Positions 9,484-20,351 are shown, counted from the stretch's first letter. The stretch is DNA of 64,000 nucleotides from Sulfurospirillum sp. UCH001 (GCF_001548035.1 NZ_AP014723.1:2480001-2544000), one strand, 5' to 3'. Notes: generated from the sequence alone by a model not told the origin. Numbers and translations are program-made.

Positions 9484-9686
9484 GACTGTACCTTATGATT
9501 GATTTTTAATAAGTTATGTATAAATTATGTATCATTTCGTTACGCGGTAACTAAAAATTCTACGAGAGCGCGAGTAAAAACATTTTTTTAATTTTTTTTG
9601 CCAAAAAAAATGTTATCATTCGTAGCTCTTAACTTTTAATACAGACACGATTATATAGCTATTTTTCTTAAAACAAAGGACTATTG
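9484..9686. promoter_or_regulatory. Divergent AT-tract promoter region of gltX and surA-like gene
   Basis: A 200-bp gap without a gene. It holds a small inverted repeat GTTAC-GCG-GTAAC (9539-9551) and a T8-GCC-A8 hairpin (9592-9610). The latter is nested inside a larger inverted repeat AACATTTTTTT/AAAAAAATGTT (9579-9589/9604-9614). TATCAT just after it is a candidate -10 box for the SurA-like gene. Runs of A and T suggest curved DNA. Confidence 0.45.
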
Positions 9687-10538
9687 ATGAAGATTAAACT
9701 AAAGGTGTTAACTTTTGTAACTTTGAGTGCGACCCTTCTTTTTTCACCAGCATCTGCTGGAACTGTGGATGGTGTTTCCGTAATTATCAATAAAGAACCC
9801 ATCACACTTTATGATGTTTTCAAGTACTCACAGCGCTTTAACATCTCTAAAAAAGAGTCTTTGGATATTTTGGTAAGACAAAAATTGGAAGATTCAGAAA
9901 TTAAAAAACTGGGTATCACTGTTGATAACTTTGAAATTGATCAATATATTGAAAACTTAGCGATCAGCAACAATATGAACCAATACGATTTCCTCAATAT
10001 GATCCGTTCAAAAAACATTGAAATCTCTGAGTATAAAGAAGATTTGAAAAAGAAACTTCAACGTGATAAACTCTATAAAAAAATTGTTAGTACTAAAATG
10101 CAACAAATGAGTGATGGTGAACTCCAAGCGTATTATAATGATAACCTCAATGAGTTTTCTCAAGCGTCAGCTTTTGATGTGACCATTTATACCAGTGCAA
10201 ATCAACAAAGCCTTGCAGCAATTCAAAGTAACCCTATGAGTGCTGTTAGCGACGTTCAACTTCAAGAAGGAAGAATGGAAGCTAGCAAAACTGATCCAAA
10301 ATTATTGGCACTTTTAAATAAAACACCACAGGGTAAATTTTCTTCTATCAATAAATCAGATTCAAATTATGTTATGTTTTTTGTGAAAGAAAAACACAAT
10401 CTTCAAAGTGTCTCTTTTGCTGATGCAAAAAATTATATTTACAATAAACTTGGTGAAGGTAAAGAGCAAAAAGCAATTGAAGAGTATTTTGAGAAGTTAA
10501 AAGCATCTGCTAATATTCAAGTGCTAAGAGCACCATAA
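9687..10538 (+). CDS. SurA-like periplasmic chaperone (Cj1289-type)
   Basis: A 283-residue periplasmic protein with a SurA N-terminal domain, expected to help fold outer membrane proteins. The signal peptide (MKIKLKVLTFVTLSATLLFSPASA) ends near residue 24. It is followed by GVSVIINKEPITLYDVFK, the typical SurA_N opening, and a C-terminal parvulin-like half with weak PPIase similarity. The start is the ATG at 9687, with AAGGA 6 nt upstream; a TTG directly before it is less likely. Length and position (between gltX and accC) match C. jejuni Cj1289, described as a SurA-related chaperone. Whether it has isomerase activity cannot be told. Confidence 0.85.
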   Translation: MKIKLKVLTFVTLSATLLFSPASAGTVDGVSVIINKEPITLYDVFKYSQRFNISKKESLDILVRQKLEDSEIKKLGITVDNFEIDQYIENLAISNNMNQYDFLNMIRSKNIEISEYKEDLKKKLQRDKLYKKIVSTKMQQMSDGELQAYYNDNLNEFSQASAFDVTIYTSANQQSLAAIQSNPMSAVSDVQLQEGRMEASKTDPKLLALLNKTPQGKFSSINKSDSNYVMFFVKEKHNLQSVSFADAKNYIYNKLGEGKEQKAIEEYFEKLKASANIQVLRAP

Positions 10539-10555
10539 GTAAATACAAAAAAGTT

Positions 10556-10577
10556 AAGGTCGCCATTTGGCGACCTT
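10556..10577. terminator. Bidirectional terminator between surA-like gene and accC
   Basis: A 9-bp stem AAGGTCGCC/GGCGACCTT with loop ATTT. T-rich sequence follows on the plus strand, and an AACTTTTTTG run follows on the minus strand. It separates convergent genes. Confidence 0.85.
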
Positions 10578-10583
10578 TCTTAA

Positions 10584-11915
10584 TTAATAGCGTGAAAGAT
10601 AGTTTGTATCGAATCTATTTTCGATAAAGTCTTCGTTTTCCATCATATGCAAATGAAAATCTCTAACTGTTTTAATACCTTCAATTTGTAGCTCACTTAA
10701 AGCCTGTTTCATCTTTTTAATCGCACGCTCACGAGTTTCACCCCAAACGATAAGCTTTCCAATCATGGAGTCATAATGTGGTGGAACAGAGTAGCCTTGA
10801 TACGCATGAGAATCCATACGAACATTACGTCCACCAGGGATGATATACTTCGTAATTTTACCTGGGCTTGGAATGAATTTTACAGGATCTTCAGCTGTGA
10901 TACGACACTCAATAGCATGACCTCGGAATGTAAGTGCACTTTGATCAAAAAGTTTTTCACCCTCTGCTACACGAATCATCCACTCAATAATGTCAATACC
11001 ACTCACCATCTCACTCACACAATGCTCAACTTGAAGACGAGTATTCATTTCCATAAAATAGAAGTTTTTATCAGCATCTAAAAGGAACTCAAACGTACCT
11101 GCATTTTCATAGCCAATATACTTAGTTGCTTTCACTGCTACTTCATGAAGACGTGCACGTGTTTTATCATCTAAAGCAATAGCAGGAGACTCTTCAATCA
11201 ATTTTTGGTGACGACGTTGCATCGAACAGTCACGCTCGCCAATGTGAACAACATTGCCATAGCTATCGCCAATCACTTGCACTTCAATGTGACGTGGGTT
11301 TTTGATATATTTTTCCATATAGAGTGTGCCATCGCCAAACGCACTTAGCGCTTCGCTTTCAGCAGCAAGGAATGATTTTTCCAAATCTTCCATCTTTTCA
11401 ACCACACGCATACCACGTCCGCCACCGCCAGCGCTTGCTTTGACGATAACAGGAAGTCCGATTTGCTCTGCTAATTTTTTTGCTTCTTCAACACTCTCAA
11501 GTGCACCCTCGCTACCAAGGATAACAGGTACACCCGCTTTTTTCATCACTTCTTTGGCTTTGGATTTATCACTCATCAAAACCATAGAATCAACAGAAGG
11601 TCCGATAAATTTGATATTGTGGTGTTTACAGACTTCAACAAAGGTTTGATTCTCACTTAAAAAACCATACCCAGGGAAGATGGCATCACAGCCACTGATC
11701 TCAGCCGCACTGATAATGGCAGGAATACTAAGATAGCTCTCTGATGATTTTGCTCCACCAATACAAATACTTGCATCAGCATGTTGAAGATAGAGTGCAT
11801 CTTTATCCGCAGTGGAATAAACCGCAATCGCTTGTTTCCCCATCTCTTTGATGGTTCTTATTGCACGAAGGGCGATCTCACCACGATTGGCAACAAGAAT
11901 TTTCTCAATCTTCAT
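10584..11915 (-). CDS. accC: Biotin carboxylase subunit of acetyl-CoA carboxylase
   Basis: Carboxylates the biotin on AccB using ATP and bicarbonate, the first half-reaction of malonyl-CoA synthesis. The 443 residues match the family. Visible are the N-terminal KILVANRGEIALR, the ATP-grasp glycine-rich loop SAGGGGRGMRVV, HIGERDCSMQRRHQKLIEESP, and the catalytic stretch FYFMEMNTRLQVEHCVSE. Its ATG overlaps the last base of the accB stop (TAATG-type junction), the usual accBC operon. The carboxyltransferase genes accA and accD are not in the window. Confidence 0.97.
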   Translation of the reverse strand: MKIEKILVANRGEIALRAIRTIKEMGKQAIAVYSTADKDALYLQHADASICIGGAKSSESYLSIPAIISAAEISGCDAIFPGYGFLSENQTFVEVCKHHNIKFIGPSVDSMVLMSDKSKAKEVMKKAGVPVILGSEGALESVEEAKKLAEQIGLPVIVKASAGGGGRGMRVVEKMEDLEKSFLAAESEALSAFGDGTLYMEKYIKNPRHIEVQVIGDSYGNVVHIGERDCSMQRRHQKLIEESPAIALDDKTRARLHEVAVKATKYIGYENAGTFEFLLDADKNFYFMEMNTRLQVEHCVSEMVSGIDIIEWMIRVAEGEKLFDQSALTFRGHAIECRITAEDPVKFIPSPGKITKYIIPGGRNVRMDSHAYQGYSVPPHYDSMIGKLIVWGETRERAIKKMKQALSELQIEGIKTVRDFHLHMMENEDFIENRFDTNYLSRY

Positions 11916-12394
11916 TACACTTTCTCCACCGTAAAGATTGGCATATCGTATTCTACTGGCTGACCATCGTCAACAAGGATATCTAAAATTTTGCAGTCAA
12001 ATTCTGCTTCAATTTCATTCATGATTTTCATCGCTTCGATAATACCAACTGGTTGACCTTTACGGATAACATCACCTATTTTTGCGAATGGTGCAGCGCC
12101 AGGCGCTGGAGATTTGTAGAAGGTTCCTACCATTGGTGATTTAATACTTAGACCTGCAGGAGCAGCATTAATGCTTGCTTCACCTCCAACATGTGCCACT
12201 GGTGCTGGCGCTGCTACAGCAGCCGCTGGAGCTATACTTGGAGCTTGCATAACAGGTGCAGCAGCACTGTAAGTTACACTACCTTCAAAGCCTTTTTGTA
12301 ACTCAATGCTAAAATCACCCTCTTTGATTTTGAGTTTTGTAATATCACTTTTATCAAAAATACGTATTAACTCTCTAATCTCATTTTTGTCCAT
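11915..12394 (-). CDS. accB: Biotin carboxyl carrier protein
   Basis: The 159-residue carrier that shuttles the carboxyl group between AccC and AccAD. It shows the usual three parts: an N-terminal MDKNEIRELIRIFDKSDIT segment, a flexible Ala/Pro-rich linker at about residues 45-75, and a C-terminal biotinyl domain with the biotin-accepting Lys in EAMKIMNEIEAE. A strong ribosome-binding site (AGGAGAAACCG) precedes the ATG. It is first in the accBC operon, divergent from dcd. BioB, which makes its cofactor, is encoded at 35.1 kb. Confidence 0.97.
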   Translation of the reverse strand: MDKNEIRELIRIFDKSDITKLKIKEGDFSIELQKGFEGSVTYSAAAPVMQAPSIAPAAAVAAPAPVAHVGGEASINAAPAGLSIKSPMVGTFYKSPAPGAAPFAKIGDVIRKGQPVGIIEAMKIMNEIEAEFDCKILDILVDDGQPVEYDMPIFTVEKV

Positions 12395-12443
12395 TCGGTT
12401 TCTCCTAAATATTTGCCATTTTTTGGCATGACATAAAATGTGT

Positions 12444-12449
12444 TATAAT
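12444..12449 (+). promoter_or_regulatory. Extended -10 promoter of dcd
   Basis: TGtTATAAT, a perfect extended -10 box, lies 37 nt upstream of the dcd ATG. TTGGCA at 12423-12428 is a weak -35 candidate with only 15 bp spacing. Confidence 0.55.
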
Positions 12450-12485
12450 ACCACACTTAATATATACGATCACTTAAGGGAAATT

Positions 12486-13046
12486 ATGGGTTTAAAAGCA
12501 GACAGTTGGATACGAGAAAAATCGCTCAAAGAGCGTATGATAGAGCCTTTTTGTGAAGATCAAGTAGGCCGTGACGTTGTGAGTTATGGCGTCAGTAGTT
12601 ATGGGTATGACATCCGAGTAGGGCGTGAATTTAAGATTTTCACTAATGTAAATTCCACTGTGGTTGACCCTAAAGAATTTGACGATAAAAATGTCATCGA
12701 TTTTGTAGGTGACATCTGTATTGTTCCACCAAACTCTTTTGCATTAGCACGTACAGTAGAATACTTTAGAATTCCAAAAAACGTCCTTGCAATTTGTTTA
12801 GGTAAAAGTACGTATGCACGTTGTGGTATCATCGTCAATGTCACACCATTTGAGCCAGAGTTCGAAGGTCATATTACCATTGAAATTTCAAATACTACAC
12901 CACTTCCTGCAAAAATTTATGCCAATGAAGGCATTGCACAAGTGCTCTTTTTAGAGGGCGATACACCATGCGAGACAACGTATAAAGACAAACGTGGTAA
13001 ATACCAAGGACAAACAGGTATTACCTTACCACGTATTTTAAAATAA
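12486..13046 (+). CDS. dcd: dCTP deaminase
   Basis: Deaminates dCTP to dUTP, feeding dTMP synthesis; a trimer of the dUTPase fold. The start is the ATG at 12486, with AAGGG 5 nt upstream, giving 186 residues, the usual length. An upstream in-frame ATG at 12438 overlaps the promoter and is rejected. Family sequence includes [34 protein letters not shown] (with the catalytic Glu in [14 protein letters not shown]) and the C-terminal [13 protein letters not shown] recall dcd directly before pseB in C. jejuni; here six genes separate them. Confidence 0.97.
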   Translation: MGLKADSWIREKSLKERMIEPFCEDQVGRDVVSYGVSSYGYDIRVGREFKIFTNVNSTVVDPKEFDDKNVIDFVGDICIVPPNSFALARTVEYFRIPKNVLAICLGKSTYARCGIIVNVTPFEPEFEGHITIEISNTTPLPAKIYANEGIAQVLFLEGDTPCETTYKDKRGKYQGQTGITLPRILK

Positions 13047-13052
13047 TCTCTT

Positions 13053-13691
13053 ATGCCTCTATACGTTAAAGCGTTAGAAGAACATAATACACACGAGTTT
13101 GATGGCTTTTATGCCATCTACTCCATCTCATTTCCAAAGAGTGAGCAAAAGTCGTATGATGAACTTTTAACCATGCAACACTCCTCTTCTTATACTATTT
13201 ACCTTGCTGTGAATGACGAAAAAATTGTTGGATTTTGCATTATGTATCATCCTAAACAAGACGATTTCTTTTTACTCGAGTACATGGCTGTCGATGAGAC
13301 ACAAAGAGGTATCGGGCTTGGTTCAACACTTTTAAAACAGAGCATCGAACATCTTTTTAACACACAAGGTACACGCGCTTTACTTATCGAAATTGACTCG
13401 CCTGAAAAAAACTCGAGTGAGCAAGAAATTCGCGAAAAAAGAGAACAGTTTTACCGTCGTTTGGGCGCTTTAAAGATTGATCCGTTTGATTATATTTTAG
13501 CACTTAAAAGCAGTGAAGAAGCTCCTCCAATGGAGCTTTTAGTCTATCATCCACATATGAAAACCGTATCTAAATCAACATTGCAAACATGGCTTGAGAA
13601 ACTCTATGTCAACGTCTATGGATGCAGTCAAAATGACCCACGCATTGCACAGATGCTTGAGTCAACACCACCGATTTTAAACCTCATTTAA
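13053..13691 (+). CDS. GNAT-family N-acetyltransferase
   Basis: A 212-residue acetyltransferase. The GNAT core is in the first 120 residues: DFFLLEYMAVDETQRGIGLG contains the acetyl-CoA loop (Q/R-x-x-G-x-G/A as QRGIGLG), followed by STLLKQSIEHLF. The C-terminal 80 residues are not typical of the core fold and may form a substrate-binding extension. It starts 6 bp after dcd without a clear ribosome-binding site, so it probably depends on dcd translation, and ends 11 bp before a small membrane-protein gene. Substrate unknown. Confidence 0.75.
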   Translation: MPLYVKALEEHNTHEFDGFYAIYSISFPKSEQKSYDELLTMQHSSSYTIYLAVNDEKIVGFCIMYHPKQDDFFLLEYMAVDETQRGIGLGSTLLKQSIEHLFNTQGTRALLIEIDSPEKNSSEQEIREKREQFYRRLGALKIDPFDYILALKSSEEAPPMELLVYHPHMKTVSKSTLQTWLEKLYVNVYGCSQNDPRIAQMLESTPPILNLI

Positions 13692-13702
13692 AAGGATGTT
13701 TG

Positions 13703-14158
13703 ATGGAAATTTTTTTGAGTGATGAATACGAAACTCTCTGGACGGCGATTAGCTCTATCATGGGCATTATTGCAACGACATTAGCTATTTTTGCGTTGAT
13801 TTATTCGATGAGAACCTATCGTAGAACTATGCAAGTGGTACATTATGGGGAGATTGATAAAATGTACTTTGAGATCTTAAAAGAAGCCCTTAATAAGCCT
13901 TTTTTACTCAGACATGATATTGAGCGTTCTATCGAAGAAGAGATTCAATACAATACCTATGCCTTTATTGTTTGGAACTTTTTAGAATCCATTTATGATC
14001 GTTGTATGCTTGATCACGACCTTCAAAAAACATGGTTTCCTATCATTGAGTCAGAGCGAAAAATTCATCTTGCGTGGATTCAAAATCAAGAAAATCGCCC
14101 AAAATTTAAAGCAGAATTTTTGAGTTTTATAGAAAAAGGAAAGTTTGAAGTAGCCTAA
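13703..14158 (+). CDS. Small membrane-anchored protein of unknown function
   Basis: Unrecognised, 151 residues. One hydrophobic segment at about residues 14-37 is followed by a basic YSMRTYRRT patch. The rest is soluble, charged and mostly helical, with several Trp (NTYAFIVWNFLESIYDR, KTWFPIIESERKIHLAWIQ). The start at ATG 13703 has AAAGGA 6 nt upstream and is preferred over a TTG one codon earlier. The topology suggests a single-span protein with a cytoplasmic domain. It follows the GNAT gene closely and ends inside a hairpin shared with the convergent rRNA methyltransferase gene. Confidence 0.7.
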   Translation: MEIFLSDEYETLWTAISSIMGIIATTLAIFALIYSMRTYRRTMQVVHYGEIDKMYFEILKEALNKPFLLRHDIERSIEEEIQYNTYAFIVWNFLESIYDRCMLDHDLQKTWFPIIESERKIHLAWIQNQENRPKFKAEFLSFIEKGKFEVA

Positions 14159-14168
14159 AAGCTACTTC
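14147..14168. terminator. Hairpin spanning two convergent stop codons
   Basis: An 8-bp perfect stem GAAGTAGC/GCTACTTC with loop CTAAAA. The plus-strand TAA lies in the loop, and the minus-strand TAG lies in the right arm. It probably terminates both convergent genes, although U-runs are weak. Confidence 0.6.
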
Positions 14169-15334
14169 TCTACTCTGAGCAATAATCCATTAAGATAAAA
14201 CGATGCGGAAGCATTAATAAGACAAGGATGATCTGAGTCTTGTTGCATCTGCTCCAATAAAATGTACTGCACTTTAAGGTCGTGTGAGACTTCCATTGCA
14301 ATATCTAAGAGCTCTTTTCTACCCACATGATGCGAACATGAGAAAAAGCCTATAATTCCGCCATCTTTCACCGCTTTGGTAGATTCCATCAATAGGTGTT
14401 TAAAGCCTCTTTTTGCCCCTTGCGCTTGCTCTTTGGTTTTTGCAAAGGATGGTGGATCAAGAATGATCATATCAAAACTATTTTTATACTTTTTCTCTTT
14501 CATAAAAGAAAAGGCATCAGCACTGTAAACTTCATAATTTTCCATACCATTTACATGTAAATTTGCTTTCGTTTGCTCTATGGCTAACTCTGAAATGTCT
14601 ACAAAAACAGCATTTTTAGCCTTTTTTGAGAGTGCATAGATACCAAAACCACCTGCATTGCAGCACACATCAAGAATGGTGTCACCCTCTTTAACGTAAC
14701 TAGCGCAAATGGCTCTATTTTTACGTTGATCCAAGTAAAAGCCCGTCTTTTGGGCGTCTTCAATGTCCACTAAAAAGCTCAAACCATTTTCGTTGAGTTC
14801 AAATTGTTTTGAAGGTGTACCAAAAAGCGTGCCATTTTTGCTCTCTAAACCTTCGATCTCGCGTGAATGAAGGTCAGATTTTTCAACAATCCATGAAGGA
14901 TTTACCATCTGTTTGAGTGTGCTGATGATAAGATCACGAAAAACTTCCATACCTGCGGTGTTAATCTGAATGGCAAGGGTATCGCCGTATTTATCGACAA
15001 TAAGTCCTGGTAAAAAATCGGCTTCAGAGTGAATAAGGCGTACAGCATTGGTTTGTGCAAGTAATGCTTCACGCTTTGCAATAGCTCTTTTGATACGATT
15101 GTGAAAAAACTTTTTGCCAATTTCTTCTTTGCCAAAGCTCAAAATCCGTGCAAAAATCGCACATTTTGGGTTGACATACGCTGTTCCTAAAAAGCCATCT
15201 TTTTTGGAAAAAAGGGCTACGACTTCACCACTTTGAAACTCTTCTGGACTGGAGTCAATTTCATTGGCATAGACCCATGGGGTAAAACGTCTTATTTTGG
15301 GAACAACAGAGTGTTTGATGTATAACTTATTCAA
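14162..15334 (-). CDS. RlmI-like SAM-dependent rRNA (cytosine-C5) methyltransferase
   Basis: A 390-residue class I methyltransferase of the RlmI/YccW family, which methylates C1962 of 23S rRNA in E. coli. It has an N-terminal PUA-like domain (to about residue 80), then FLVDIEDAQKTGFYLDQRKN, SAM motif I ILDVCCNAGGFGIYAL and motif IV MIILDPPSFAKTKEQAQG, the family's catalytic loop. The start codon is TTG at 15332-15334, inside the 3' end of the upstream hydrolase gene (8-bp overlap). It is part of a minus-strand operon: small methyltransferase, hydrolase, this gene. Exact target base is inferred from the family. Confidence 0.85.
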   Translation of the reverse strand: MNKLYIKHSVVPKIRRFTPWVYANEIDSSPEEFQSGEVVALFSKKDGFLGTAYVNPKCAIFARILSFGKEEIGKKFFHNRIKRAIAKREALLAQTNAVRLIHSEADFLPGLIVDKYGDTLAIQINTAGMEVFRDLIISTLKQMVNPSWIVEKSDLHSREIEGLESKNGTLFGTPSKQFELNENGLSFLVDIEDAQKTGFYLDQRKNRAICASYVKEGDTILDVCCNAGGFGIYALSKKAKNAVFVDISELAIEQTKANLHVNGMENYEVYSADAFSFMKEKKYKNSFDMIILDPPSFAKTKEQAQGAKRGFKHLLMESTKAVKDGGIIGFFSCSHHVGRKELLDIAMEVSHDLKVQYILLEQMQQDSDHPCLINASASFYLNGLLLRVEK

Positions 15335-16109
15335 TGATTTTTCCTAATATGGTTTGTAACTCTTTGGTAAAGGCTGGATGTTCGAGAATTTTACCATGTG
15401 TGGTATTGGAGAGAATGATATGCAAAGGTTTTGAAGGCATTGCTTCTAACAATTTTTCAAGATGGTACCGTGGAATCGTTACATCATTTTCGACTTCAAT
15501 AATAGCAATTTTTGCTTTCACCAAAGGTAAATAATTGACCGTTTCAAATTTATTTTTGAGTAAAAGATCAATCGGGAAGAAAGGGTACTTAAGCTTAGCA
15601 AGCGATAGAATCGAATCATAAGGAGTAAGTAATACCAAACCATCTACAACACGTTTACTTGCAAGGTAGGTTGCCACACCTGTGCCTAAACTACGACCTA
15701 TGACAACGACTTTGCGACCTTTAGCATAAGTATCGTAAATTTTAAGAGCATCTTCAAATAAAGCTGCTTCACTTGGCGTTCCCGTACTTCCAACATAACC
15801 TCGGTAATTAAACGCAATGACATCATACCCTTGAAGCTCTTTTGTGTAGACAACAAAATGTGTCGCATCATCCGCATTGCCACCAAAGTAGAGAATAAGC
15901 CCTGCTCCTTCCTCTTCATCTTTACGTAACACACCATCTAATACAACATCTTCTTTAACACGTAACGTCAGTGACTCTATAGCATCACCACTTACCTTCG
16001 CCTCTTTAACAATCGATTTGGCAGGAAAAAGCTGATCATTCTGTGTAAAATACAAATATCCCATTGCGACTAAGTAGAGCCCAACTACACCTAATAAAAG
16101 TTTTTTCAT
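15327..16109 (-). CDS. Membrane-anchored alpha/beta hydrolase
   Basis: A 260-residue serine hydrolase of the BEM46/ABHD-like type. An N-terminal hydrophobic anchor (LLLGVVGLYLVAMGYLYF) is followed by the alpha/beta fold. The nucleophile elbow is VVIGRSLGTGVATYL (Ser in GRSLG), with an oxyanion region LILYFGGNADD, a candidate acid in EVENDVTIP, and a C-terminal His in NTTHGKIL. The gene overlaps the upstream methyltransferase by 4 bp and the downstream RlmI-like gene by 8 bp. Substrate unknown; an envelope lipid or peptide ester is a reasonable guess only. Confidence 0.8.
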   Translation of the reverse strand: MKKLLLGVVGLYLVAMGYLYFTQNDQLFPAKSIVKEAKVSGDAIESLTLRVKEDVVLDGVLRKDEEEGAGLILYFGGNADDATHFVVYTKELQGYDVIAFNYRGYVGSTGTPSEAALFEDALKIYDTYAKGRKVVVIGRSLGTGVATYLASKRVVDGLVLLTPYDSILSLAKLKYPFFPIDLLLKNKFETVNYLPLVKAKIAIIEVENDVTIPRYHLEKLLEAMPSKPLHIILSNTTHGKILEHPAFTKELQTILGKIIE

Positions 16110-16693
16110 AACGCTTCCTTCTTCAAAAATACAGTAAAATCACCTTCCATATAGCCCTCATACATCTCTACATCATACGCAAAATCACTCACATAATCCT
16201 CAATCTCTTCAGGTAAAAAATAGTTAAAATGCCCTTCTTTTTCCTCACCTCTTAGAAGGTTAAAAATAAACCCTTTTCTAGAAGCTTCAAAACAACGGCG
16301 AATAAACAAAAAGGTTTCACATCGTTTTAAAATATTCATTGAGCCACTTGCAACATAAAAGTCAGCCCATTCTAATTCATCATTTAAAATATCTTTATAC
16401 ACGCATCGCTGCTTTGTGCGCTTCTTCGCTACAAACAGAGCTTCTTGAAGCATATCGTATCCTACATATTGACGAGGTAGAGAACCTTTTTGTTGTAGAT
16501 ACACATAAAGATCTCCAAAACCACATCCCGCATCTATCATTGAACTTAAAGGCAAATGATCCGCCAAAATTTCATGAATGACTTCAAAACGCGTATGTTG
16601 AGAATTTTTGGAATTCCAGTTCAATCCACGTGCAGTACAACCATATCGCTTGATTGCATTTTCATAAAAAGTTTGATTATTGATGCGTGGCAT
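16106..16693 (-). CDS. SAM-dependent methyltransferase (class I)
   Basis: A 195-residue class I methyltransferase. Motif I is SMIDAGCGFGDLYVYL, motif II YVGYDMLQEAL, and motif III is near DILNDELEWADFYVASG. It resembles the methyltransferase encoded at 26986-27627 in the flagellar sugar operon (shared layout: short N-terminal helix, [DI]GCG loop, GYD, DILNDE, then an SG stretch), so the two are probably paralogues. It leads an operon with the alpha/beta hydrolase (ATGA overlap). Proximity to flagellin-like and pse genes suggests a glycan or flagellin substrate, but this is inference. Confidence 0.75.
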   Translation of the reverse strand: MPRINNQTFYENAIKRYGCTARGLNWNSKNSQHTRFEVIHEILADHLPLSSMIDAGCGFGDLYVYLQQKGSLPRQYVGYDMLQEALFVAKKRTKQRCVYKDILNDELEWADFYVASGSMNILKRCETFLFIRRCFEASRKGFIFNLLRGEEKEGHFNYFLPEEIEDYVSDFAYDVEMYEGYMEGDFTVFLKKEAL

Positions 16694-16715
16694 ACGAAGA
16701 GACTAAGAAAGAGAG

Positions 16716-16738
16716 GGCACTTTTAAACTAAAAGTGCC
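16716..16738 (-). terminator. Terminator hairpin spanning the flaC-like stop codon
   Basis: A 10-bp perfect stem GGCACTTTTA/TAAAAGTGCC with a 3-nt loop. The TAA stop of the flagellin-like gene lies within the stem; the last three codons also contribute to it. Confidence 0.6.
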
Positions 16739-17442
16739 GAAATATTTTGTTGCATCATATTATTTTGATGAATTTGAGCTAAAACAGAACTGGTTAGTTT
16801 GATCTGATCGCTGCTTATTTCAGCGATTTTTTGATCGAGTGGTTTTTCTGAAATCTGAGCATTTGCGCTGCTCAAATTTGTCATAGCCGTCAATGAACTT
16901 GTAATCGTGCTACTAGCGCTGTTCAGTTGTGAACTGATCGTTGAAGAGAGTGCGGTGAGATTTTCTCTAAAATTCGCAATTCCTTCTTGGTCATTAATGC
17001 TTAAATTGTTAAGCCCAGAAACATCAAGACCATAGGTGCTACTGAGAAGATTTTGTCCATTGTACGTTGTTTGTGCAGCAATATCTTGCATTGAGGTACT
17101 AATATCGTTGAACTGTTTTTGCAACATTGCTTTTTGATCAGATCCTAAAGCTGCATTATTGAAACGAACAGACAGATCACCCAGCTTATCAGCTCCTGAT
17201 TGAATAGCCTGAATGGAAGCATCTGCGATTTGGTACATACCAATCGTCTCATTAGCGTTTTGTACGCCTTGGCTCAAACTTGCAATTTGAGAAGATAGTG
17301 CATCAGAAACAACTAAATTTGCTCCATCTTTACCACTTAACTCTCTTGTAGCATTGATTTTTTCTAATATAAGATCAGTTTGAGACTTATTTTGAGTAAT
17401 TAAATTGAGTACTTGTGTGTTGGAACTACTGGAAATTTTCAT
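16723..17442 (-). CDS. flaC: Short flagellin-like protein, FlaC type
   Basis: A 239-residue protein with only the conserved flagellin N- and C-terminal helical regions (NATRELSGKDGANLVVSDAL, ADKLGDLSVRFNNAALGSDQKAML, TYNGQNLLSS, and a C-terminal MMQQNISALLV). It has no D2/D3 variable domain. The layout and length match C. jejuni FlaC (about 249 residues), which is secreted through the flagellar export apparatus rather than forming the filament. Its promoter looks like a housekeeping sigma-70 type, unlike the large flagellin. It stands divergent from pseB, the start of the flagellar glycosylation operon. The symbol is assigned by resemblance. Confidence 0.75.
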   Translation of the reverse strand: MKISSSSNTQVLNLITQNKSQTDLILEKINATRELSGKDGANLVVSDALSSQIASLSQGVQNANETIGMYQIADASIQAIQSGADKLGDLSVRFNNAALGSDQKAMLQKQFNDISTSMQDIAAQTTYNGQNLLSSTYGLDVSGLNNLSINDQEGIANFRENLTALSSTISSQLNSASSTITSSLTAMTNLSSANAQISEKPLDQKIAEISSDQIKLTSSVLAQIHQNNMMQQNISALLV

Positions 17443-17470
17443 CAGATGCTCCTTGTTTAAAGATACATTT

Positions 17471-17500
17471 ATTATACTACTCCTATCATGGTATTGTCAA
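17471..17500 (-). promoter_or_regulatory. Sigma-70 type promoter of the flaC-like gene
   Basis: On the minus strand TTGACA (17500-17495), an 18-bp spacer and TATAAT (17476-17471) precede the ATG by about 30 nt. Both hexamers are perfect. A strong ribosome-binding site (AAGGAGC) follows. Confidence 0.75.
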
Positions 17501-17506
17501 ATTTAA

Positions 17507-19661
<2,155 letters not shown>

Positions 19662-19665
<4 letters not shown>

Positions 19666-20351
19666 GACTTGCCATTATCCCAGCACGTGGAGGCAGTAAA
19701 CGCATTCCTCGAAAAAACATTAAAGCATTTTGTGGTAAACCTATGATCGCATACAGCATTGAAGCAGCCCTTAAAAGTGGCTGTTTTGATAAAATTGTTG
19801 TGAGTACTGACGATGAAGAGATCGCAACATTGGCTCGCTCTTTAGGAGCGGAAGTTCCTTTTATGCGACCAAAAGAGCTCAGTGACGACCACACAGCGAC
19901 CATTCCTGTTATCGCTCATGCCATTACTGCTTCTGTTCGTGATATCAAAGATGTCGAAGCAGTCTGTTGTATCTATGCTACCGCTCCTTTTGTGCAACCA
20001 CACTACATTCAAGAAGCATATGAGAAACTGATAAAAACACATAGTACTTATGCATTTAGTGCAACGAGTTTCCCTTTCCCGATTCAGCGTGCTATTCGCC
20101 TTACCAAAGATGACCGTGTCGAGATGTTCTCACCTGAGCACTTTAACACCAGAAGCCAAGACTTAGAAGAAGCCTTTCATGACGCAGGGCAATTTTACTG
20201 GGGAACTCCCGAGGCATGGTTAGAAGGTAAAATTATCTTCGCACCTCACTCGACAGCTGTTCTTTTGCCTCGTCATTTGGTTCAAGATATCGATACACCA
20301 GAAGATTGGGTAAGAGCTGAGTTTATGTACAAAGCCCTTGCTCTTTCATGA
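19662..20351 (+). CDS. pseF: CMP-pseudaminic acid synthetase (cytidylyltransferase)
   Basis: Activates pseudaminic acid with CTP, the last step before transfer to flagellin. The start is ATG 19662, with AAAAGGA 8 nt upstream, giving 229 residues that begin MRLAIIPARGGSKRIPRKN, the CMP-sugar synthetase signature. An ATG three codons earlier sits on the ribosome-binding site and is rejected. Further family sequence is CCIYATAPFVQP and DIDTPEDW. The stop overlaps pseG by 4 bp. Order B-C-F-G-H-I is as in related Campylobacterota clusters. Confidence 0.96.

Noticed and set aside
12438-12485. Upstream in-frame ATG of dcd as the true start
   Set aside because: It falls across the TGtTATAAT promoter, while the ATG at 12486 has a ribosome-binding site and the family-typical N-terminus.
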